Shown in pieces: positions 17,408 to 24,877 of a DNA stretch of 32,664 nt; position 1 is the stretch's first letter; each line of letters opens with the position of its first letter. The notes beneath the pieces are model-generated. The model was not told the origin of the DNA and made no database searches. It saw only the letters and a list, made by a program, of their open reading frames with translations. The stretch spans positions 1 through 32,664 of the forward strand of contig WTGC01000076.1 of assembly GCA_011523705.1 (NCBI GenBank), read 5' to 3'. The translations under genes were made by a program, and so were the position numbers. This DNA is from Chloroflexota bacterium. Lineage in GTDB: Bacteria; Chloroflexota; Anaerolineae; Aggregatilineales; Phototrophicaceae.

Positions 17408-17612
17408 ACCATTCCGCATCCACTCGCAGAATCGGCGGATAATCATTCAGGTCGAAACTCTCCAAGACGTCTATCGAGGGCAACTGATTGGAGAGCGCCG
17501 TGGCCAGCCCCGCCAATTCTTCCGGCTTCACGTCCAAGCCGAGCACTTGGGAAAGCCAGGCGACCTGCTCGGCTTCGATCTTCAGGTCCGATTTACTTCG
17601 TCCATAGCTCAT
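17400..17612 (-). CDS. AtzG/GatC-like small amidase subunit, copy 1
   Basis: A 70-residue acidic, helical protein. It opens MSYGR, carries a PEELAGLA helix and ends with the F-D-L-x-D-x-x-P element typical of GatC-type proteins. It lies immediately upstream of an amidase and overlaps it by 8 nt, exactly as copy 2 does. AtzG, a 68-residue GatC-like partner of the amidase AtzE, is the best-known example. The start at 17612 has GAGGAGG 5 nt upstream. The longer open frame to 17828 runs through the palindromic repeat and is not coding. Confidence 0.72.
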   Translation of the reverse strand: MSYGRSKSDLKIEAEQVAWLSQVLGLDVKPEELAGLATALSNQLPSIDVLESFDLNDYPPILRVDAEWYD

Positions 17613-17642
17613 AAATGCCTCCTCTGCCTTTTGTGCATCGGC

Positions 17643-17661
17643 GGGCGACCCAAGGGTCGCC
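17643..17661. repeat. Palindromic repeat, copy 3 (inside the minus-strand block)
   Basis: Arms GGGCGACCC and GGGTCGCC with a 2-nt loop, followed by TCTACAG. It is the same family as copies 1, 2, 4 and 5, with one base lost from the outer stem. It lies in the 225-nt gap between the serine hydrolase gene and the AtzG-like gene, the largest gap in this block. Confidence 0.8.
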
Positions 17662-17727
17662 TCTACAGTTCTCGTTTTGGGCGGCTCACCCCTCACCCGC
17701 TCCCGCCAGTGTCTACGCGGCGCGGCG

Positions 17728-17750
17728 CCCTCTCCCACAAGGAGCGAGGG
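17728..17750. repeat. Imperfect hairpin, second repeat type
   Basis: CCCTCTCC pairs with GGA and GAGGG across a 5-nt loop (CACAA), with two unpaired bases. A CACCCCTCACCC stretch lies about 40 nt away. This resembles widely dispersed intergenic repeats with a CCCTCTCC...GAGGG core. Together with copy 3 of the palindrome it fills most of the gap. Seen on the minus strand, it could act as a weak attenuator ahead of the AtzG-like gene. Confidence 0.5.
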
Positions 17751-17837
17751 GGAGCAACGGGCAGGCAGACGCAAGGTCTTTTGCGTGAGCCGCTGCCGTG
17801 CAGCGCGTGTGTCCAAAGTCTTAGTCATGGTTGCGCA

Positions 17838-18764
17838 TCACGCTTGCTTGCCAGAGTAGATGCCGTACTCCCAGACTGTCTCCGCGATGCGGGCGACAGT
17901 ATCTTCCAGATTTTCCCAGATGCCGCGATGCCCCGCCATCATCACACAAATGATGATCGGCGCCAGACTGCGCGATTCAATGACGCCGACATCGTTGGCG
18001 ATAAAGGGACCAAAGTCGCCCGTCTTATGCGCGACTTTCGCTTCGGGCAGGTACTTCGGCAGACGCGTGCGCGATATCTGATTGTGCAAGATGCCGCGCA
18101 TTTCGGCGCAGGCTTCCGGGCTGGCGCCACTGTCGTTCCAAATCATTTCCAACAGTTGACCCAGGGCGCGAGCGCTGGCTCGGCTGAAAGGCTTGCCTTC
18201 TTCAAAGTGGAAGCGGTCGCGCGCGCTGATCCAGTCTGCCGGCGCCAAATCGGGATAACCGGCCCGGAACAACTCAGCTGGACCGAGATCGCCGTGCGCC
18301 GGATTAATCACGCCGGCCAGTGCGGAAAACCAGTCGAAGCAATTCCCTAGGGCTTCTATATCGCTGAAACCCAGTTCACACATGGTCGCGTTGACCGCGT
18401 CCGGCCCGCCCACCGCCTCGTAACAGTAATCGGTCGCGGTATTGTCGCTTTCGATGATCATGAGAGTCGCGGCATCGCGCAGAGTGAAGGTCATGCCATC
18501 GTCCATGTATTGCAATACGCCGGTGCCAAATCGTTTGAAGCTCGTGTCCAGCGTGTACTTCTGAGCCAGATCGAGCTCACCCGCGTCAACCAGGCGGTAC
18601 AGCGTAACCAGGACCGGGATCTTGATCGTGCTCATCGTGTCCATCATCGCGTCGGCATTGACGCAGATTTCTTCACCAGTGGCAGAAAATTTGACATAGA
18701 GCGCCCAATCGGCCCGCACGCCATCCATCAGCCGGTCAAGAGCGCGTTGCAGTTCTCCACGCAT
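17838..18764 (-). CDS. Serine hydrolase with class A beta-lactamase motifs, cytoplasmic
   Basis: A 308-residue protein with the active-site triplet of penicillin-recognising serine enzymes: S-T-I-K at 45-48 (nucleophile Ser45), S-D-N at 106-108, and K-T-G in AHKTGDF. No signal peptide or lipobox is visible, unlike secreted beta-lactamases, so it should be cytoplasmic. I could not pick out a class A Glu166 equivalent, so true beta-lactamase activity is doubtful. An amide, ester or D-amino acid peptide hydrolase fits the neighbourhood better. The start at 18764 follows AGGAGG (18773-18778), which overlaps the TAG of the preceding SDR. A longer frame to 18977 would lie inside the SDR gene. Confidence 0.75.
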   Translation of the reverse strand: MRGELQRALDRLMDGVRADWALYVKFSATGEEICVNADAMMDTMSTIKIPVLVTLYRLVDAGELDLAQKYTLDTSFKRFGTGVLQYMDDGMTFTLRDAATLMIIESDNTATDYCYEAVGGPDAVNATMCELGFSDIEALGNCFDWFSALAGVINPAHGDLGPAELFRAGYPDLAPADWISARDRFHFEEGKPFSRASARALGQLLEMIWNDSGASPEACAEMRGILHNQISRTRLPKYLPEAKVAHKTGDFGPFIANDVGVIESRSLAPIIICVMMAGHRGIWENLEDTVARIAETVWEYGIYSGKQA

Positions 18765-18775
18765 GCTCAGTCCTC

Positions 18776-19573
18776 CTAGCGGCGCACGACGCCGCCGGCC
18801 AGTCCGATAGTGGCGCCAGTGATGTAGGCCGCCTCGTCTGAAGCGAGAAATGCCACCAAGGCGCCCATCTCTTCCGGCGTGCCGTGCCGGCCCAGGGGCA
18901 CCAGATCCCAGACGCGCTGCCGTTCCGCCTCGAAGCTGATGCCGGCGTGATCCGCCCGCTGCCGCAAGCCTTCCCATTGCATTTCCGTCGCCATATAACC
19001 CGGCGCGATGGTATTGACGCGAACGTTATGCGGCGCCATCTCCAGCGCGAAAGCCTGGGTCAGGGCGATGACGCCGGCTTTCGTGCCGGAATATGTCGCA
19101 ACGCGCGGATAAGGTTCCTGGCCGAATATGGAACTCACGGTGATGATGTTCCCGCTTCCTTGCCCCCGCATGACGCGCCCGGCGTATTTGCAGGTCAGGA
19201 AGACGCCGCGGTAGTTGACATCGACGATATGCTCGAAATCTTCGAGTTTTAGATCAATCAAGTCAACTTCGACGCCGCCGGTGCCGGCGTTGGCGACAGC
19301 CAGATCCAAGCCGCCGAAGTGATCGACAGCCAGCTCGACCAGCTCGGCTGTGCGTTCAGCGCTGGCGACATCGTGCGCCTCGGCGATGAGCCGCTCTGGC
19401 GCGATACCGGTTTCGCTGACGATTTTCGCTGCGGTCTCATGAACGGATGAGTTGATGTCGCTCATCATGACCGCCCAGCCATCTTGAGCCAGGCGGCGAG
19501 CGATGCCTTCGCCCAATCCGCGGGCGGCGCCGGTGACAAAGGCGCGCTTTCGATTCCGTCGGTCTTCTGTCAT
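18776..19573 (-). CDS. Short-chain dehydrogenase/reductase (SDR)
   Basis: A 265-residue classical SDR. The cofactor motif TGAARGLG is at 14-21, NAG at 95-97, and catalytic Ser147/148, Tyr161 and Lys165 are present. D39 after strand 2 favours NAD. The insert containing WEGLRQRADHAG (about 205-220) is longer than in SDR 1 and may shape the substrate pocket. The gene follows LivM after 28 nt. Its TAG supplies part of the ribosome binding site of the serine hydrolase gene. The substrate is unknown. Confidence 0.88.
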   Translation of the reverse strand: MTEDRRNRKRAFVTGAARGLGEGIARRLAQDGWAVMMSDINSSVHETAAKIVSETGIAPERLIAEAHDVASAERTAELVELAVDHFGGLDLAVANAGTGGVEVDLIDLKLEDFEHIVDVNYRGVFLTCKYAGRVMRGQGSGNIITVSSIFGQEPYPRVATYSGTKAGVIALTQAFALEMAPHNVRVNTIAPGYMATEMQWEGLRQRADHAGISFEAERQRVWDLVPLGRHGTPEEMGALVAFLASDEAAYITGATIGLAGGVVRR

Positions 19574-19601
19574 TACGAGTTACTCTTGTAACTGATCGCG
19601 G

Positions 19602-20621
19602 CTAAGCGCGTTCTTCGTCCGCTGTAGTCGCGTCCCCCAGTCGGGAGCGGGCGCTGTACTGTTTAATCAGCCCCCAGACGCCACCTGGGAAGAAGCGCAT
19701 GGTCAGCACGATGATCACGGCCACGAACATGAAGCGAACGGGACCGCGCGATATGCCGAAGACTTCGGACATCCAGGCGCTCGAAGCCATGAGCTCGCTG
19801 ACGTAGGTCATAAGGACGCCGATTACCACGGGACCGAAGATCGTCGCCACGCCGCCGACCAGCACCATGCTCAATAGCAAGGTCGCGAGCGAGAAACCGA
19901 AGATATCGGGCGATGCGACGATCAGAAAATGAGCGTAAACGCCGCCGGCCAGGCCGGGGAAGATTGAGCTGAACAAGAAAGCCAAGAGTCTCTGCCGCGC
20001 CAAAGGGATGCCACGGGCGACGGCATATTCCTCGAAATCACGCAATGCGATGAGGCTCAAGCCGAAATCGGATGTAACCAGCCGGCGCAAGAATATCGTC
20101 GAGCATAACAGCAGGGCGCCAACCAGATAAAAATGGGCGAATTTGCTTTCCCGAAAGCGGAAATCACCGATCTGCAATTGCGGAACGCCTGTCAGCCCCT
20201 GTTGCCCGCCCGTGATCAGCGGCTGACTGAGCAGCAGCAAGAGCACCAATTGGCTGCAAGCGAAAGTCAGCAGCGCCACATAGATGCCGCGCAGACGTAC
20301 TGCCGGGATGGAGACGATGATGCTGGCCAAAGCGGCCGTTGCTGCGCCGCAGGGAATGCCAAGCCAGGGCGAGAATCCAAGCTTGACCGTCAGGATGCCG
20401 CTGGTATATGCGCCGATGCCAAAGAAGGCCAGGTGGGCGAAGTTGAATACGCCCGCATAACCCAGCGTCAAATCCCAATTGGAGGCGACGATGGCGTATA
20501 ACATGCCGAGGATGGCCAGATGGATCAGCAGTTTGTTTTCCACCACGAGCGGTATCGCCAGGAAGACGGCGATACCGATGAGCGCCAGCAGCCTTCTGTT
20601 CGCGTCAAAAAAACGTATCAT
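19602..20621 (-). CDS. Branched-chain-type ABC importer permease, LivM family
   Basis: A polytopic membrane protein of 339 residues with about eight or nine hydrophobic segments. The conserved element DLTLGYAGVFNFAHLAFFGIGAY (about 53-75) and the coupling region ALRDFEEYAVARGI are LivM features. The start at 20621 overlaps the LivH stop (ATGA) and has GGAG upstream. A longer reading to 20702 would lie inside LivH. With LivH it forms the membrane channel of the importer. The range of substrates in this family includes amino acids, amides and urea. Confidence 0.9.
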   Translation of the reverse strand: MIRFFDANRRLLALIGIAVFLAIPLVVENKLLIHLAILGMLYAIVASNWDLTLGYAGVFNFAHLAFFGIGAYTSGILTVKLGFSPWLGIPCGAATAALASIIVSIPAVRLRGIYVALLTFACSQLVLLLLLSQPLITGGQQGLTGVPQLQIGDFRFRESKFAHFYLVGALLLCSTIFLRRLVTSDFGLSLIALRDFEEYAVARGIPLARQRLLAFLFSSIFPGLAGGVYAHFLIVASPDIFGFSLATLLLSMVLVGGVATIFGPVVIGVLMTYVSELMASSAWMSEVFGISRGPVRFMFVAVIIVLTMRFFPGGVWGLIKQYSARSRLGDATTADEERA

Positions 20622-21613
20622 GAGTTTTCTCCGCCCATTAAGCCACGCGGACGGAAGATTAGGACGAGAATCAAGGTGGCGAAGAGTACAACCGGCGCCC
20701 AATACAAGGAAAAGACGTAAGCGCTCGATTGTTCAATCAAACCGATGACATAAGCGCCAATGATCGTGCCGGGCAAGCTGCCGAGCCCGCCGAACACCAC
20801 CACCACAAAGGCGCGCAGCAGCGGCTCCGAACCCATTGTGGGCAAGATGAAGAACAATCCGCCCAGCATCAGGCCCGCCAGCCCGGCAAGCATGGAGCTG
20901 ACGACGAATGTCAGAGGGTAGATCTGATTCACATTGATGCCGACCAGCCGAGCGAAATCATCGTTTTGGGCGACCGCGCGAATGGCCAGACCGAGTTTCG
21001 ATCGTTTCAAGAATAAGTTCAGCAGCAAAAGCGACACAGGCGTCAACACAATAATCAGGACTTCTTGCAATCCAATGGCGGTATCGAGCACCTCGACTGG
21101 CGGACCTTTCAAGATGCGATCGAGCTGCTTGTAACGGGGACCGAAGAGGACCTGCACGGCGTTCTGCAGGAAGCTGGCGCCGGCGATCGTGGTGATGATG
21201 ACCACCAAGTCGGCGCCGGGCTTGCCGACGAAGGGTTTGACCAAGAGCAGGTAGATGACGTAACCTGCTAATCCGCAGAAGATAATCGCCAGCGGTACGC
21301 CGGCCAGCAAGCCGAAGCCGCCCTTTACTGACAAGATCCACTCGCCCAACGGATGCAGCATAGTCCCCAGCAAGCCCCAGTCCTCGCTGTTCGCGGTGAT
21401 GCTTTTGCCCAATGGCTGCAAAACTTTCGCCAAGCCGCCGCGGTTGGAGATATACCAGCCGGCATAGGCGCCGATCATCACCAGCGCGCCATGAGCGAAA
21501 TTGAACATGCGCACCGTGCCCCAGACCAGCGACAAGCCACTCGCCATCAGCGCGTACAAGGAGCCGGAAACCAAGCCACTGGCGATGATGGCGACAATCG
21601 CTTCCAATGTCAT
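20618..21613 (-). CDS. Branched-chain-type ABC importer permease, LivH family
   Basis: A 331-residue membrane protein with about eight hydrophobic segments. The opening ASGLVSGSLYALMASGLSLVWGT and NFAHGALVMIGAY at about 37-49 are diagnostic of LivH. The coupling element LAIRAVAQNDDFARLVGIN is present. It overlaps the LivF stop (ATGA) and the LivM start. The insert around residues 55-95 (between helices) is somewhat longer than in typical LivH. Order K-G-F-H-M differs from the E. coli order. Confidence 0.9.
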   Translation of the reverse strand: MTLEAIVAIIASGLVSGSLYALMASGLSLVWGTVRMFNFAHGALVMIGAYAGWYISNRGGLAKVLQPLGKSITANSEDWGLLGTMLHPLGEWILSVKGGFGLLAGVPLAIIFCGLAGYVIYLLLVKPFVGKPGADLVVIITTIAGASFLQNAVQVLFGPRYKQLDRILKGPPVEVLDTAIGLQEVLIIVLTPVSLLLLNLFLKRSKLGLAIRAVAQNDDFARLVGINVNQIYPLTFVVSSMLAGLAGLMLGGLFFILPTMGSEPLLRAFVVVVFGGLGSLPGTIIGAYVIGLIEQSSAYVFSLYWAPVVLFATLILVLIFRPRGLMGGENS

Positions 21614-22326
21614 CCGGTTACCTTTCCGAAGTACATTTCGAGGATTTCGGCTTGATTGACTTGCGAGACATCGGCCGTCTCAAGCGAGACCGCGCCTTTC
21701 TCTATAAGATATAGACGCTGGCAGATGCCAAGCAGGAGCTCGACATCCTGGTCGACTACGATCATAGTGACGCCGCTTGCGGCGATCTCGCCAATAGCGC
21801 GCGCCAACTCTTCTTTGATCAGCGGCGCCAGCCCTACGCTCGGCTCATCAAGTATCAGCAGCTCGGGCATGCCCATCAAACCGACGCCGATTGACAGCAT
21901 CTGGCGTTCGCCCCCGCTGAGGGTTTGGGCGCGCTGGCTGCGCCGCTCATTCAAGCGGGGAAAAAGCGTGAAGACTTTCTCGAAGTTGCTCGTTTTGCCT
22001 TTGGTCGTGCGCGCGACATAAGCGCCAAGCGTCAAGTTCTCCTGGACGGACATTTCCGGAAAGAGCTGATTTCCCTGTGGCACATGGATCAATCCGCGTT
22101 CGACAATCTTGCGCGGGTCAAGCCCCGTGATGTCTTCGCCGCGGAAGAATACCTTGCCTGAATTCACTGGGATCAAGCCGGAGACCGTCCGCAGCAAGGT
22201 GGTCTTGCCATGTCCATTGGGACCGAAGAGCCCGACATGTTCGCCTTCGTCCACGTGCAGCGATAACGAGCACACGACATTGATTTTGCCATAACCGGAG
22301 ACGAGATTCTCAACCTGAAATAGCAT
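21610..22326 (-). CDS. Branched-chain-type ABC importer ATP-binding protein, LivF family
   Basis: A 238-residue ATPase. Walker A is GPNGHGKT at 35-42, the signature is LSGGERQM, Walker B is LLILDEPS, and a VVDQD switch follows. HVPQGNQLFPEMSV is a LivF hallmark. The start at 22326 overlaps the LivG end by 17 nt, with GGAAGGA upstream. A longer open frame to 22422 would lie inside LivG. It pairs with LivG to power the importer. Confidence 0.92.
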   Translation of the reverse strand: MLFQVENLVSGYGKINVVCSLSLHVDEGEHVGLFGPNGHGKTTLLRTVSGLIPVNSGKVFFRGEDITGLDPRKIVERGLIHVPQGNQLFPEMSVQENLTLGAYVARTTKGKTSNFEKVFTLFPRLNERRSQRAQTLSGGERQMLSIGVGLMGMPELLILDEPSVGLAPLIKEELARAIGEIAASGVTMIVVDQDVELLLGICQRLYLIEKGAVSLETADVSQVNQAEILEMYFGKVTG

Positions 22327-23062
22327 GGAAGGCGTCCTTCCCCCGCTCGCCGAGATAAGCCTCGATGACGGTATCGTCGCGCGCCAGGGCTTCGGGCGCG
22401 CCTTCCGCCAACCGTTCTCCAAAGTCCATCACCATAACGCGATTGGACACGCCGAAGAGCAAGGGCAAGACGTGCTCAATGATGATGATCGTCATCTCGC
22501 CTTGGCTCAGACGCAAAATGAGGGATTCGAGCTCGCTCAGCTCCGCCACGTTCAAGCCGCCGGCGGGCTCATCCAGCATCAATAATTTGGGATTGCTGAC
22601 GATTGCCGATGCGATCATGAGCCGTTTCTTGCCGTAAAGCGAAAGTTCGCCGGCCAGCCGATGGCGATCGTCAATGAGGTCAAGGCTATCCAGCGCTGCA
22701 TCGACAGCCGGGTCGTACTCTTCAACATCCAGTTCCGTCCCGAATACGGCGCCAATTCGTACGTTTTCCTGCACCGTCAGCGTATCAAAGGCGGTTTCTT
22801 TCTGAAACGTGCGAGCGATGCCGAGTTCGTAAATCTTGTGCGGTGAAAGTTGCGATATGTCTTCTCCGCGATAGGTGACGACGCCGCTATCAGCATGATA
22901 AGGAATGCCGGTGATCAGATTGAACAGCGTGGTCTTTCCAGCGCCGTTAGGCCCGGCGATGCCATAAATCTCGCCCTCGTTGACCTCAAAGCTCGCGTTG
23001 TCAACGGCGACGAGCTCGCCGAATTTCTTGGTCGCCTTGCTTACGGAAAGCAGCGTAGTCAT
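22310..23062 (-). CDS. Branched-chain-type ABC importer ATP-binding protein, LivG family
   Basis: A 250-residue ATPase. Walker A is GPNGAGKT at 37-44, Walker B is LLMLDEPAGGLN, and IIEHVLPLL supplies the switch histidine. The signature region reads LSLYGKKR instead of LSGGQ or LSYGQQR, so the glycine is shifted by one. Some Liv ATPases of the LTLxGxKR type share this. The start at 23062 is preferred because AGGGAT lies about 8 nt upstream. An ATG three codons earlier (23071) is equally possible. LivK lies upstream, separated by 204 nt with a hairpin. Confidence 0.9.
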   Translation of the reverse strand: MTTLLSVSKATKKFGELVAVDNASFEVNEGEIYGIAGPNGAGKTTLFNLITGIPYHADSGVVTYRGEDISQLSPHKIYELGIARTFQKETAFDTLTVQENVRIGAVFGTELDVEEYDPAVDAALDSLDLIDDRHRLAGELSLYGKKRLMIASAIVSNPKLLMLDEPAGGLNVAELSELESLILRLSQGEMTIIIIEHVLPLLFGVSNRVMVMDFGERLAEGAPEALARDDTVIEAYLGERGKDAFHAISG

Positions 23063-23216
23063 GTAACCCATCCCTGACTGCCTGCGGCGGCGATCAGTGT
23101 CGAACAGCGAAGTCTGCGTGCGCTACGCGGCGCAGCCCCCGGTCCACCACGGCCATCCAGCTAATCGCGAAGCGTATCACCGGGAGGACCAGTGGCTGCT
23201 CATGACTCCCAAGAGC

Positions 23217-23254
23217 CCCCTCCGCCGACGCCCGAGAGCCGGTCGGAGGAGGGG
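23217..23254. terminator. Hairpin between LivK and LivG
   Basis: An inverted repeat with arms CCCCTCC(G)CCGAC and GTCGGAGGAGGGG, one mismatch, and a 12-nt loop. It lies just after the LivK stop on the minus strand. There is no T-run after it, so it is not a strong intrinsic terminator. Such hairpins commonly allow the binding protein to be made in excess over the membrane subunits. Confidence 0.5.
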
Positions 23255-23266
23255 ATTCGGAGGCGC

Positions 23267-24511
23267 CTATTCCATGGCCATCCAGGGCGGTACCTGGAAG
23301 GTTCCGGTCGCATATTTGTCGGGTTCGATCTGTATGCGTTCGCCTTCCCAGATTTGGTAGAACTGGATCGGATAAAATTCCGGACCTTGAATCGCCAGAT
23401 GCGTCTCTTGATCGAAGGTCAAGTAACCGGCCAGCGTTTCCATTTCCAGACTGCCGAGGCACTCGCCAATCGCGGCGCGATCCGCGGGGTCGCCGACTTG
23501 TTCCAGGCAGGTCGCGTAGATCATCACCTGATCGTAGGCGATGACGGTGAAGTAGCCGCCGCGATGGCCGTACATCTCTTCGTAGCGATCGCGGATTTCA
23601 ATCACCTCTTCCTTGGAGTCGATGGCAGCGCCCAGGTTGTTGTAGATCAAGCCAGTGGAGTTATCGCCGGTCAACTCAAGAAACTCCTGGACCGATGGAC
23701 CATATTGCAGGAAGAGCAGCGAATTGGGCGGGTTCTCCATGAACTGATTCATGAAGGCGGCGTTGTTGGGCGGCGCGGAATCGGTCACGACGACAATGTC
23801 CGGCTCATCTTCGCGAATCTTCGCCAGCAGACCGCGCCAGTCAGTTACTGAGGCGAAGGGCACGGTTTCGTAGCCGGTGACCGTCCAGCCCATGCTCTCG
23901 AAATGGGCGCTCATGCCGGTGGCAATGGTGGTGCCATAGGGATCATCCGAGCTGATGATGAAGGCTTCGCGATCGCGCAGGCTGAGCAATCCCGCCTCGT
24001 CGTACGCTTCCAGCAATTCTGGCAGAGCCGTCTCGTAGGCATCGTAGGATGGCACGCGAGACCAAACCGTGCCGTAGGCTTCGGGATCGGCTGAGATAAT
24101 GTCGCGGGTTTGCGCGGCATTGGCTGAGATCAAGTACGGCATGTCGATCTCCGCCATCAGGTCAATCTCAAAGTTCGAGGTGCTGGCGTAGGCGGTCATG
24201 ATGAAATTGAGATCTTCGGTATTGCTCAGCTGATTGAAGGCGGTGGTCACGGCGTCGGCTCGCTGATCGACAGTATCGGCGATGACCAATTCCAAGGTGT
24301 AGCCGGCAACGCCGCCCGCCTCATTGAGGTCATCTACCGCAATTTGCGCCGCTTGCACAACATCTTGGGCATCGGCGCCGAAAGCGCCGGTCAGCGGCAC
24401 CATAATGCCGATTTTGGCGACCCCCATGTCCTGCGCGCCAACGAGCAGGCTCCCGAAAACCGTAAACACGATCAGAAGACTCACAAATAAGCTACGCTTG
24501 CGTATAGACAT
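23267..24511 (-). CDS. Branched-chain-type ABC importer substrate-binding protein, LivK family
   Basis: A 414-residue periplasmic or lipid-anchored binding protein of the amino acid/amide type. The signal peptide is at residues 1-26 (positively charged MSIRKR, then a hydrophobic run) with a likely cleavage after VGA. The mature protein begins near VAKIGIMVPLTGAFGADA, a conserved opening of this family. Two type 1 periplasmic-binding lobes follow. The start at 24511 has GAGGAG upstream. A frame to 24601 is too long at the N-terminus. It is the only binding protein in the window. Ligand identity cannot be read, but the operon favours an amide-like compound. Confidence 0.88.
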   Translation of the reverse strand: MSIRKRSLFVSLLIVFTVFGSLLVGAQDMGVAKIGIMVPLTGAFGADAQDVVQAAQIAVDDLNEAGGVAGYTLELVIADTVDQRADAVTTAFNQLSNTEDLNFIMTAYASTSNFEIDLMAEIDMPYLISANAAQTRDIISADPEAYGTVWSRVPSYDAYETALPELLEAYDEAGLLSLRDREAFIISSDDPYGTTIATGMSAHFESMGWTVTGYETVPFASVTDWRGLLAKIREDEPDIVVVTDSAPPNNAAFMNQFMENPPNSLLFLQYGPSVQEFLELTGDNSTGLIYNNLGAAIDSKEEVIEIRDRYEEMYGHRGGYFTVIAYDQVMIYATCLEQVGDPADRAAIGECLGSLEMETLAGYLTFDQETHLAIQGPEFYPIQFYQIWEGERIQIEPDKYATGTFQVPPWMAME

Positions 24512-24877
24512 GCCGCTCCTCACTTTCCATATTGGACTGAACAGAGATTGGATACAATGCGTTTTCGATACGGCGCTGCCATTGACTTGAATGGCGAGCA
24601 ATGTTCATCCTGTCCACCGGCCCGGCGCGCAAGACCCCGTAGCAATGCCAACTCGGTCGTCAGCAATGGGCTGGAATCTATTCAGAAACACGCGAGAGCA
24701 CGAACAATAACAGCGATCAGTTGTCGAAAACGCAAGCCAAAATATAACGAGTAATGGCGCGACCGTCAAATTTTGGCCGCTTGCCAAGTCTGCTGCCGCC
24801 AATTGCCTTTATGATACTTGCCGTCAGCGATTCTGTTACAATTCAAGCGGCGAACGAGATATATGGAGGGGTCTCTG
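24512..24877. other. Divergent intergenic region (366 bases)
   Basis: There is no gene on either strand. It separates LivK (leftwards) from the amidohydrolase (rightwards) and probably holds both promoters. Possible signals are TTGTCG-16-TATAAC at 24721-24748 and TGTTACAAT at 24834-24842 on the plus strand. On the minus strand, TTGTAT-17-CAATAT lies at 24557-24529. I see no strong palindrome that would mark a repressor site. Confidence 0.5.
24834..24842 (+). promoter_or_regulatory. Possible extended -10 promoter for the amidohydrolase gene
   Basis: TGTTACAAT fits the extended -10 pattern (TGnTATAAT) with one or two mismatches. The start codon is at 24878, leaving a short leader. An alternative is TTGTCG, 16 nt, TATAAC at 24721-24748. 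Neither has been tested. Confidence 0.35.

Noticed and set aside
15983..17612. GatCAB tRNA amidotransferase
   Set aside because: The small and large proteins resemble GatC and GatA, but there is no GatB, and the locus is catabolic. AtzEG-like hydrolase is more likely.
17613..17828. N-terminal extension of the AtzG-like gene to 142 codons
   Set aside because: The extra part is translated palindromic and CCCTCTCC-type repeat. GAGGAGG and the MSYGR start shared with copy 2 support the 70-residue form.
17295..18350. A 351-codon open frame on the plus strand spanning amidase, AtzG-like, repeats and serine hydrolase
   Set aside because: It crosses three genes and two repeats on the other strand. 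Real motifs are all on the minus strand.
23192..23851. A 219-codon open frame on the plus strand opposite LivK
   Set aside because: LivK with its signal peptide and full binding-protein fold is on the minus strand.
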